Shown piece by piece: positions 8,464 to 14,910 of a stretch of 51,177 nucleotides of DNA. A program made the position numbers and the translations under genes. Each line of letters begins with the position of its first letter. Within the stretch, counting starts at the first letter, position 1. The DNA comes from an uncultured Verrucomicrobiota bacterium (lineage in GTDB: Bacteria; Verrucomicrobiota; Verrucomicrobiia; Limisphaerales; AAA164-E04): assembly GCA_913061285.1 (NCBI GenBank), contig CAJXVR010000010.1, positions 1-51,177 on the forward strand. The letters are read 5' to 3'. The notes under the pieces are model-generated. The model made no database searches. It was not told the origin of the DNA and saw only the letters and a list, made by a program, of their open reading frames with translations.

Positions 8464-9543
8464 CTACGTCCGCGCCTGAATGAGCACTGAAAAAGATCTT
8501 CCGAAGTGACTGGGATGGACCAGAGCCTGTAATGGACGGAGTCGTTCTTTCTCCAGGAGTGGTGATTGCGGTTTTAAAGTCATCAAATTCTTGACCACGC
8601 CCATCAGGAACGCCTCTTGTGATTGAAAGCCTTTGCTGCTGAGTCCGGCCTCCAGGCCTGATTGTTCGATACGGGTGAAATTGACATGGGCGGTGATATC
8701 CTGTTGGCCGGGGTTTAGAAGGAGATCAGTGCTTTGACGGTGTTTTGAATAGGCTCGAAGCGTTCCTTCATACCGATGGGGTGCGAAGAATTCCTCCTCC
8801 CTCAGACCGTAGTCGATTCCGAGGAGCATCCCGCGCTTCAATTTCTTCGCCGCCTCAGACCACCATTTGGCCGCTGCGACTCCGAGTTCTGTCGTGAATC
8901 CGTTCGGGAGATGTGCGCGAATGGCGGCTGGAACGGAATCTGAAAACTGGTGGATTTCTTTGGGATAAGGGCCTGGTTGCCTGCACCAAGCCAATTTCGA
9001 GTCGTTCACAGTTACAAACCACGGAAACCACGAACTCGATGATGGATCCCAGCTGATCCTGTCGACTGGTAGTGCATCGAGGAGTTCGTTGCTAAAGATG
9101 ATGCCCTCGATTGAGTGATCCGCCAAATCATCGAATGAGTGACACCAGCTGACGTGAGATAGATGCGCGGCGAGTGTTTGCTCCTGAGCCTGCCGCCTCC
9201 GCGCCGAGGGCTCAATGATGAGGTATTGAAGCTCCGTGTAGACCGATTTCGCCGCAATTTTGCAATGATCAAGAATATCTGCCGCCAACTGTCCATCATG
9301 AGCCCCGGACTCTATCCAGTGGCGGGGCTGACCGAGCTTCAGGCACGGCGATTGTTCCCATTCCAAGAACTGTTCACACAGCAATGCTCCGAAAAGCCCT
9401 CCCGTGCTGACACTGGTAATAAAATCACCTCTGATACCGACCTGATCCAGTCCCTTGCAGTAATACCCTTCGGAAGGATGGTAGAGCGCCAGCTCCATGA
9501 ATTCCGAAAAGAGTAGCGGGCCGGTCTTAATAACTTGATCCAT
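8464..9543 (-). CDS. MidA/NDUFAF7-like SAM-dependent methyltransferase
   Basis: 359 residues from the ATG at 9543. A TTG at 9642 would give an extension that does not fit the family. The N-terminus carries FSEFMELALYHPSEGYY, typical of COG1565, followed by GDFITSVSTGGLFG, a SAM-binding region with ESGAHDGQLAADIL, the FSNELLDALPVDR motif and GIDYG. The mitochondrial relative NDUFAF7 methylates an arginine in complex I subunit NDUFS2. Bacterial members are presumed protein arginine methyltransferases, but substrates are mostly unproven. First gene of the minus-strand run with the LysR and ygfZ genes. Confidence 0.88.
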   Translation of the reverse strand: MDQVIKTGPLLFSEFMELALYHPSEGYYCKGLDQVGIRGDFITSVSTGGLFGALLCEQFLEWEQSPCLKLGQPRHWIESGAHDGQLAADILDHCKIAAKSVYTELQYLIIEPSARRRQAQEQTLAAHLSHVSWCHSFDDLADHSIEGIIFSNELLDALPVDRISWDPSSSSWFPWFVTVNDSKLAWCRQPGPYPKEIHQFSDSVPAAIRAHLPNGFTTELGVAAAKWWSEAAKKLKRGMLLGIDYGLREEEFFAPHRYEGTLRAYSKHRQSTDLLLNPGQQDITAHVNFTRIEQSGLEAGLSSKGFQSQEAFLMGVVKNLMTLKPQSPLLEKERLRPLQALVHPSHFGRSFSVLIQART

Positions 9544-9974
9544 GATCAAAGGTATCAGCCGGTTTGCGGTGAGATCGGTTGACTCGTCAGCAGTCTTCAC
9601 TTCTCGAAGATCAAATAGCCGAAACCTACCTGCAGAAAGCAAAATCCGGAGTATCGGGAGAAAAATGGCTGCTAATCAGTCATTGGCAACCTCCTCCCAA
9701 GGAGAAAAGAAATCGGGGATCGCGCCCTAGAAGGGCAAGTCCTGGGCTCGATACCCTTCAGGCAAGTCGAATCCACAGCGGAAAAAATTCTCAGTCACAA
9801 CCCGCTATCAAACCCAAGATGCACGCTAGGCATAGATATTCTTGCCATAACGCCTCAAATATGGTTTAAAACGGTCTGTTGGGTAAAGCATCTCAAAAAG
9901 CCGGAAAATTCGGTTGACAAAGAGGTGGCTTTTTACGAAATTGGATGCACACACGGTAATAAGATAAGTACAAA
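9544..9974 (+). other. 431-bp divergent intergenic region
   Basis: This separates the minus-strand MidA-like gene from the plus-strand secreted-protein pair. Short frames inside it lack family features, start signals and compositional support, so I call no gene. A small perfect hairpin (GCCCT-AGA-AGGGC, 9724-9736) has no T tract. The only convincing promoter element is TTGACA at 9914-9919. Confidence 0.6.
9914..9942 (+). promoter_or_regulatory. Candidate promoter for the secreted-protein pair
   Basis: TTGACA (9914-9919) is a perfect -35 box. At 17 bp spacing the -10 position reads GAAATT, a poor match, so either the -10 is weak or an activator is used. Transcription would begin near 9949, about 25 nt before the ATG at 9975. 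Confidence 0.3.
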
Positions 9975-10580
9975 ATGAGAACAAAAACGCTACTCATCGC
10001 GGCTGTGCTGGGAGCAGTGGGTATCGCTACCGCTTCGGCACAAGTCACCTCGGTTAACGCCGTTGGTTATGTCAATAAATCATTGGACGCTGGATTGAGC
10101 TTGGTTGCTAATCCTTTGAGCAATGGTGGAAATAAAGTTTCGGAAGTCATTCCGAGTGCACCTATCGGAACCACAATCTTCTTGTTTGATGCGAGCACGG
10201 GTTTCTCCGTGACTCAATTCGTTGGAGTTTGGTCTGATGATCTAGAACTACCTGTTGGAACTGGTTTCTACTTGCAGTTGCCTGAAGCAGCGACGATTAC
10301 GTTCGTTGGTGAAGTCGCTCAAGGAGATGCATCTAACAAGAATGTTCCTGCTGGTTTGAGCATCCAAGGTTCTAATGTTCCTCAAGCAGGCACATTGACT
10401 GAGCTTGGTTTCCCAGCTGCAGTTGGAGATGTTGCTTACCTATTCAATGGTACCGCATTTGATCCTACTACCTTCTTGGGCGTTTGGGCTCCAACCGAGC
10501 CTGCTCTTGATATCGCTGGTGCTGTCTTTGTTGACAAAGCCGCTGCAGGAGATTGGGATCGTAACTTCACGATTAATTAA
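9975..10580 (+). CDS. Secreted protein with N-terminal SVNAVGYVN motif (verrucomicrobial type)
   Basis: 201 residues. A signal peptide of about 22 residues ends in ATASA before QVTSVNAVGYVN. I recognise this opening from small exported proteins frequent in Verrucomicrobiota genomes; their function is not known to me. The mature part is an internal duplication: AGLSLVANPLSNGG ... FLFDASTGF ... FVGVWSDD aligns with AGLSIQGSNVPQAG ... YLFNGTAFD ... FLGVWAPT. It is Gly/Ala/Val rich with few charged residues, which suits an extracellular beta protein. The leader has no GGAGG but carries AAGATAA 14 nt before the ATG, like the next gene. The PEP-CTERM gene follows after 35 bp and is probably co-transcribed. 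Confidence 0.82.
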   Translation: MRTKTLLIAAVLGAVGIATASAQVTSVNAVGYVNKSLDAGLSLVANPLSNGGNKVSEVIPSAPIGTTIFLFDASTGFSVTQFVGVWSDDLELPVGTGFYLQLPEAATITFVGEVAQGDASNKNVPAGLSIQGSNVPQAGTLTELGFPAAVGDVAYLFNGTAFDPTTFLGVWAPTEPALDIAGAVFVDKAAAGDWDRNFTIN

Positions 10581-10615
10581 TTTAACCAAACAACTAAACT
10601 AAGATAATAGACAAG

Positions 10616-11098
10616 ATGAAGAAACTATTGCTCGCAGCACTATGTGTAGCAGCCACATTGAGCGCAAGTGCTCAAGGCACCGTTAGCTTTGCTAACGTTG
10701 GTGGTGGCGTTAACGCCCCTGTCAGTGGTCCTGATGGACTTCTCGGCGCAGGGTTTTCAGCTCAACTTCAGTTGGCTGACGGAACCAATGTTGGTGCACC
10801 TGCACCATTCTTGGCTAACGGTTTGTTTTCTGGTGGCTCTCGCACCATTGATGGTGTTGCTTCTGGCGCATCTGCAGACCTCCAAGTTGCTGTTCTTGAC
10901 GGAAGTGGCACAGTTCTTGGTACGTCCAACTCTTTCGCTGTGACGCTTGGCGGCGGTGGTGTTCCACCTGCTCCTCCATCATCATTGGGTGGATTGACTG
11001 CCTTCACCGTTGGCGGTGCACCTGCAATCCCTGAGCCATCAACGATCGTTTTGGCGATCCTCGGTGGTGCAGCATTGTTGCTCCGACGACGCAAGTAA
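10616..11098 (+). CDS. PEP-CTERM sorting-domain protein
   Basis: 160 residues. An N-terminal signal peptide (MKKLLLAALCVAATLSASAQ) is followed by a Gly/Ala/Ser-rich mature region. The C-terminus has IPEPSTIVLAILGGAALLL ending in RRRK, which is the PEP motif, membrane helix and basic tail recognised by exosortase. Such proteins are processed and delivered to the outer surface or exopolysaccharide matrix; no exosortase gene lies in this window. The coding sequence is lower in charged codons than its surroundings, and the leader AAGATAATAGACAAG resembles that of the preceding gene. An intrinsic terminator lies 20 bp past the stop, so the pair probably forms a bicistronic unit. Confidence 0.88.
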   Translation: MKKLLLAALCVAATLSASAQGTVSFANVGGGVNAPVSGPDGLLGAGFSAQLQLADGTNVGAPAPFLANGLFSGGSRTIDGVASGASADLQVAVLDGSGTVLGTSNSFAVTLGGGGVPPAPPSSLGGLTAFTVGGAPAIPEPSTIVLAILGGAALLLRRRK

Positions 11099-11117
11099 GA
11101 TAGACTTGTTCTCATTC

Positions 11118-11148
11118 GGCCGTCCTGCAAAGGGCGGCCATTTTTTTT
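11118..11148 (+). terminator. Rho-independent terminator after the PEP-CTERM gene
   Basis: An 8-bp stem GGCCGTCC (11118-11125) pairs with GGGCGGCC (11132-11139), with one G-U pair and a six-base loop TGCAAA. One A and then eight T residues follow (11141-11148). This is the clearest terminator in the window. Confidence 0.9.
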
Positions 11149-11160
11149 GCACAGGTGATG

Positions 11161-11190
11161 TTGACGAGAATGTGGAATAGCCGTTAACGT
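11161..11190 (+). promoter_or_regulatory. Candidate tRNA-Glu promoter
   Basis: TTGACG (11161-11166) is followed after 18 bp by TAACGT (11185-11190), a weak -10. Transcription would begin about 5 nt before the mature tRNA end at 11202. It sits just after the terminator of the preceding operon, which supports an independent promoter here. Confidence 0.35.
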
Positions 11191-11201
11191 CCCTTTTACC
11201 T

Positions 11202-11276
11202 GGCGCGTTCGTCTATCGGTTAGGACACGGCCCTCTCAAGGCCGAGAGACGGGTTCGATTCCCGTACGCGCTACCA
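11202..11276 (+). tRNA. tRNA-Glu (anticodon CTC)
   Basis: A full cloverleaf can be drawn. The acceptor stem pairs GGCGCGT (11202-11208) with ACGCGCT (11266-11272), with a G-U first pair. The D arm GTCT...GGAC is followed by the anticodon stem CGGCC/GGCCG around the loop CTCTCAA, giving anticodon CTC at 11235-11237. The T arm contains GGGTTCGATTCCC. Discriminator A73 is followed by an encoded CCA (11274-11276). It decodes GAG as glutamate. Confidence 0.96.
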
Positions 11277-11287
11277 TCTTCCAACGA

Positions 11288-11662
11288 ATGATTCCCTTTC
11301 AGATCATCTTTAATCCCCTAAGTGCGAAAGAACTCGCGCGCATGCCCAAGGAGCTCCAACTGGATATCCTCGGCGACTTTCGCGGCTTTCCGCAGGATAT
11401 GCGTTCGGCTGATATCGAGCGCTTTGGAAAGCTCGAGCGGAAAGGGAAAAAGCTGTATCGATATCGTTTAGGAGACTATCGAGTCTACTTCGAGCGTAGC
11501 GAATTGGGTGTTGTGATCCATCGGATATTAAACCGCAACACACTTAAGGATTTTCTGTTTCGGTCGAGTCTGCCTACCGGAGAAGATGAGGCCTTGGAGC
11601 AGAATCCTAAGTTCTGGGATCTTATGGATACCAAGCAACTCCAGGAATCGGGAAAAGCCTAG
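11288..11662 (+). CDS. RelE/ParE-superfamily-like protein, no adjacent antitoxin
   Basis: 124 residues from the ATG at 11288, 11 nt after the tRNA. The first 95 residues follow the RelE/ParE layout: an N-terminal strand (FQIIFNPLSAKEL), helices, then KLERKGKKLYRYRLGDYRVYFE and VVIHRILNRNTL. The last match the strand pair and catalytic face of type II mRNA-interferase toxins. A C-terminal extension of about 30 residues is not typical. No small antitoxin gene lies on either side: the tRNA is upstream and a convergent HNH gene downstream. It could therefore be a solitary or domesticated homologue, and toxicity should not be assumed. Confidence 0.65.
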   Translation: MIPFQIIFNPLSAKELARMPKELQLDILGDFRGFPQDMRSADIERFGKLERKGKKLYRYRLGDYRVYFERSELGVVIHRILNRNTLKDFLFRSSLPTGEDEALEQNPKFWDLMDTKQLQESGKA

Positions 11663-11707
11663 TTGGCTAGCTCCGTTGCGATAGACACCCTCAAAGCCTG
11701 GATGGGG

Positions 11708-12331
11708 TCACTCAAGCTGTTGTCCTATCTCTACATTCCAGTAGGCAACATCAAGGAAATGCTTCCAACTCTCATGAATATTCGTTCTTAGCTTGATTTG
11801 CATGAAGGGGCGCCATTTGGGTCTCACGGGGGGGCGAATGAGTTTGATGCCTGCTTCTTTCGGGGTGCGATTTGCTTTGCGGGTATTGCAGGGAATACAA
11901 GAGCAAACGATGTTTTCCCAGTTAGTCGGTCCTCCGCGTTCTCGCGGCACCACATGATCCAGGTTTAAGTCGCTCCGATCGAAAACCTTCCCGCAGTACT
12001 GGCAGGTGTTCTTGTCTCTTGCAAAGATGTTGTGCCGGGTGAACTTGACTTCTTTTTTGGGAAAGCGATCAAAGACGACGAGAAGGATGACTCTAGGAAT
12101 GCCAATATTGAAGGAGACGGTGCTGATAAGATCTTCTGACTCATGCTCTTTCGAAAACGATCGCCATCGACTGAAATCAAACGTTTCGAATTGGCCCCCA
12201 GCTTCCTCGTAGACAACCTGCGCTCTGCCTTCGAAGAGTAGGGTGAGGGCACGTCGTGCGGTGCAGACGTTGACGGCTTGCCAGAGCCTGTTGAGAACAA
12301 GCACGGGGCTTTCTAACATTAACGAGGCCAT
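11708..12331 (-). CDS. HNH endonuclease family protein
   Basis: 207 residues. The C-terminal half holds the HNH/zinc module: C110-x2-C113 (CQYC), LDHVVPRERGG with D125-H126, an asparagine-rich turn, and C145-x2-C148 followed by N149 (CIPCNTRK). The N-terminal half (VLVLNRLWQAVNV, RALTLLFEGRAQVVYEE) is the conserved extension seen in a widespread chromosomal HNH group rather than in homing or restriction enzymes. Its cellular role is not established to my knowledge. No methyltransferase or mobile-element gene is adjacent. It is convergent with the RelE-like gene and divergent from the TPR gene. Confidence 0.85.
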   Translation of the reverse strand: MASLMLESPVLVLNRLWQAVNVCTARRALTLLFEGRAQVVYEEAGGQFETFDFSRWRSFSKEHESEDLISTVSFNIGIPRVILLVVFDRFPKKEVKFTRHNIFARDKNTCQYCGKVFDRSDLNLDHVVPRERGGPTNWENIVCSCIPCNTRKANRTPKEAGIKLIRPPVRPKWRPFMQIKLRTNIHESWKHFLDVAYWNVEIGQQLE

Positions 12332-12355
12332 AAAAAACCTTTCGTGACGCTACGG

Positions 12356-12384
12356 TGCTATCACGATTTCGCAATCAATGTCAA
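12356..12384 (-). promoter_or_regulatory. Candidate promoter of the HNH gene
   Basis: On the minus strand TTGACA (12384-12379) is a perfect -35. At 17 bp the -10 position reads ATAGCA, or TAGCAC at 18 bp, both weak. Initiation would fall about 18 nt before the ATG at 12331. Confidence 0.35.
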
Positions 12385-12423
12385 CGTGTCGATGGTAAAG
12401 GTTTTCGGGCAGATTAGTCTCGA

Positions 12424-12452
12424 TTTCAGTTTTCCTAGTTTCTAGGCTGAAA
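12424..12452. promoter_or_regulatory. Interrupted dyad upstream of the TPR gene
   Basis: TTTCAG (12424-12429), four T residues, CCTAG (12434-12438), loop TTT, then CTAGG-CTGAAA (12442-12452). Eleven base pairs form if the TTTT is bulged. Neither strand has a following T run, so it does not look like a terminator. It lies 37 bp before the TPR gene start and could be an operator or an mRNA hairpin. Confidence 0.4.
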
Positions 12453-12489
12453 ATGTTTACTGCCTCATCGGCGTTAACTTTGCAGAAAA

Positions 12490-14436
12490 ATGAAAATTTG
12501 GTGCCAACGATTCTCGCTCGCTATACTCCTGTCGTTCGCTTCGCCGGCTAAGGCTTCTGAGGCCAGCGACGAGTACGTCTCGATCTACTCCTTAATTACC
12601 AAGGGCGATGAAATGCTTGGCTCTGGTCTCCGTGCAGAGGCTGCGCAGTTTTATAGCGATGCGCATCGCAAACTGGTTGCCTTTCGTAGTGCTTATCCTG
12701 ATTGGAATCATCAGGTGGTTCGGTTCCGGCTAAAATACCTAGGTGAAAAGCTTGCCGATTTGCCTGAGATCGAAGTGACAACGGTGTCGTCCTCGGCCAC
12801 GAACGCTTCTACAGGAGGGCAGAGTTCGGCGGGCAGAGGGAACGATTCGGGTAATCGACTTTTGGAGGGGCAGATTGCTGCGTTGAATGAACAAATGCGC
12901 CAGTTGACCGCAGACAATTCATTGTTGTTATCCAAGCTTCGCGAGTCCATGTCTGCTCGCCCGGCAGAGGTTGATCCGTCACAGGTTCGGAAGGCCGAAA
13001 AGAAAATTCTCGAGCTGGAAAAGGAAAATGATCTGATTGAAACCCAACTGCGGAAAGCGCTAAAGACACCCGTGGCACCAAGACAGTCTGAAGTGAGTAG
13101 GGCTGCGCTCAAGGAGGCACAAGCAGCTGCAGACAGGCTCCGTAGTTCCAACGCCCGGCTTCAGAAGGACGTGAGCGAGATAACCCGTCAGTTAGATCAG
13201 TCACGGACTGAACTGGCTGAGCTGGGCCAGAAAGTGGAACGGATCACTTCGGAAAGGGATCAACTTAAGCAAAAAGCGAGTCAAGCAGCGCCCACGGAAA
13301 ATAGGGATAGGGATCGAATCACACAACTGAGCCGTGAGAACGACGATCTCAAGTCGCGTTTGACCGCTACCGAAACCCAGTTTGCGGCCTTTCGGAAAAA
13401 AGCGGACATGTCTCAGGGACTAGAGAAACTCACAAGAGAACGTGATTCCCTTCGCCGTCAACTTCAGGCAAGCAGTTCGAGTGCTGACAATCGTGATGAG
13501 CTTGAAAAACTGATGAGAGAGAATGCACTTCTAGAACGGCAGCTTGCCGATACAAGGGGTGAGGTAACGACGAAATCTGTTACTGACGAAAAAATTCAGA
13601 AGCGTCTCGAGACTCTTGAAAAACAGAACAGGGATTTGACGAATCAATTGAGCAAGACTCGAAAATCAGGCGACCGTGGAGGATGGTTGCCTAGATTAGG
13701 GCGTCGAGGTTCGAAAGATCTAAGTGTTATGGAAGCACGGCTTGCAGTCTTGGAGGCTGAGAAAGAACCCTATACGACTGAGGAACTGGCACTGTTACAG
13801 GGGGGAGATCTTAGTGACCTGACAGGTTCGGAACCAGCAAGTGCGGCATCCGTAGAGAGCAACACAGTAGAAATTTCACAGGCTGCTGCTGCCTTGGAGT
13901 CAGAAGCTCAAGCCTTTGCTCGGGCCGGCGACTTTGCTCGCGCGGAGACAAAATATGATGAGATTTTGGATCTAATTCCTAACCACGCTCCAAGTTTGGC
14001 GAGTCTTGCTTTGACGCAGTTAAAACAGGACAAACTCGGAGAGGCGGAAGCGAACCTTGAAATGGCTTTGAAGATTGCTCCGGAAAACACCTATGCGCTT
14101 TTCTTGAGCGGCTTGCTAAATATGAGTCAGCAGAAATTTGATAAAGCAGTGACCTTCTTGAGTCGGGCGACAGTCCTCGATCCTGATGATGCCGAAGCGC
14201 ACAATCATTTGGGCATCGCTTTGACAGAAGTAGGCCACCGTGGTCCTGCGGAAGCAGCCTTGAGAAAGGCGATTCGACTGCGACCTGGCTACGGAGAGGC
14301 GCACGTGAATTTGGCCGTCGTCTATGCATCTCAAAAACCTCCATTCAAAGAACTAGCAAAATATCACTACCAGCAAGCTCTCAACGCTGGTCATCCAGCC
14401 GACCCCCGAATCGAGCAGCTTCTTAAGACGGACTAG
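12490..14436 (+). CDS. Secreted coiled-coil and TPR protein
   Basis: 648 residues. A signal peptide of about 22 residues ends in AKA before SEASDEY. A short N-terminal domain includes YPDWNHQVVRFRLKYL, a signature I associate with a TPR family common in Verrucomicrobiota. A long coiled coil spans about residues 120-400, with heptad-like runs such as LEKENDLIETQLRKAL. After a low-complexity linker come four or more TPRs (about 460-637) with canonical A-x-N-x-L-G-x-A positions (DAEAHNHLGIALTEVG). Probably a periplasmic or envelope scaffold. It heads a plus-strand run continuing into yjbQ 47 bp downstream. Confidence 0.85.
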   Translation: MKIWCQRFSLAILLSFASPAKASEASDEYVSIYSLITKGDEMLGSGLRAEAAQFYSDAHRKLVAFRSAYPDWNHQVVRFRLKYLGEKLADLPEIEVTTVSSSATNASTGGQSSAGRGNDSGNRLLEGQIAALNEQMRQLTADNSLLLSKLRESMSARPAEVDPSQVRKAEKKILELEKENDLIETQLRKALKTPVAPRQSEVSRAALKEAQAAADRLRSSNARLQKDVSEITRQLDQSRTELAELGQKVERITSERDQLKQKASQAAPTENRDRDRITQLSRENDDLKSRLTATETQFAAFRKKADMSQGLEKLTRERDSLRRQLQASSSSADNRDELEKLMRENALLERQLADTRGEVTTKSVTDEKIQKRLETLEKQNRDLTNQLSKTRKSGDRGGWLPRLGRRGSKDLSVMEARLAVLEAEKEPYTTEELALLQGGDLSDLTGSEPASAASVESNTVEISQAAAALESEAQAFARAGDFARAETKYDEILDLIPNHAPSLASLALTQLKQDKLGEAEANLEMALKIAPENTYALFLSGLLNMSQQKFDKAVTFLSRATVLDPDDAEAHNHLGIALTEVGHRGPAEAALRKAIRLRPGYGEAHVNLAVVYASQKPPFKELAKYHYQQALNAGHPADPRIEQLLKTD

Positions 14437-14483
14437 TAGATCAGGGACTCACGAATCATCCGGGACTGAAATCTGATATTGTT

Positions 14484-14903
14484 GTGCACCAGGCGTTTGA
14501 ATCAATCGTAGTTCCAACAACGGGGCGTGGTCTCTATGAGATCTCTGATCAAGCCCGGTCATGCCTCTCACGGGTTGGAATGACCGAAGGGGCACTAACT
14601 CTTCACGTGCAGCATACGTCGGCATCGCTGTTGATACAGGAAAATGCTGATCCGGAAGTGAGAGATGACCTGGAACGTTTTTTCTCCCGGCTTTGTCCAG
14701 ATGGAGATCGAATCTTCCACCATACCTATGAAGGACCTGATGACATGCCAGCACATGTCAGAACGGCCTTAACGTCTGTGAACACGACGATTCCATTTCA
14801 GCGTGGGGCGCTGATGTTAGGAACGTGGCAGGGGATATATCTCTGGGAACATCGGACCCATCCTCATCGAAGAAACGTGGTCGCCTACTTCCAAGGTGAA
14901 TAA
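14484..14903 (+). CDS. yjbQ: YjbQ / UPF0047 family protein
   Basis: 139 residues, the usual length for the family. All signature blocks are present: LHVQHTSASLLIQENADPEV, HHTYEGPDDMPAHV and GTWQGIYLWEHR followed by PHRRNVV. The conserved His residues form the presumed metal/active site. The family is annotated as secondary thiamine-phosphate synthase because overexpression rescues thiE loss in E. coli, but the native role is unresolved. The start is a GTG at 14484 without a clear Shine-Dalgarno. It sits between two secreted-protein genes, 47 bp after the TPR gene; no thiamine gene is nearby. Confidence 0.9.
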   Translation: MHQAFESIVVPTTGRGLYEISDQARSCLSRVGMTEGALTLHVQHTSASLLIQENADPEVRDDLERFFSRLCPDGDRIFHHTYEGPDDMPAHVRTALTSVNTTIPFQRGALMLGTWQGIYLWEHRTHPHRRNVVAYFQGE

Positions 14904-14910
14904 TCTCGGT

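Noticed and set aside
9579..9869. A 96-codon open frame between the MidA-like gene and the secreted-protein pair
   Set aside because: No family features, no ribosome-binding site, unusual composition, and it lies over the probable upstream region of the minus-strand gene.
11250..11290. tRNA 3' end as an integration (att) site for an island
   Set aside because: I found no second copy of the tRNA 3' sequence, no integrase and no mobile genes nearby.
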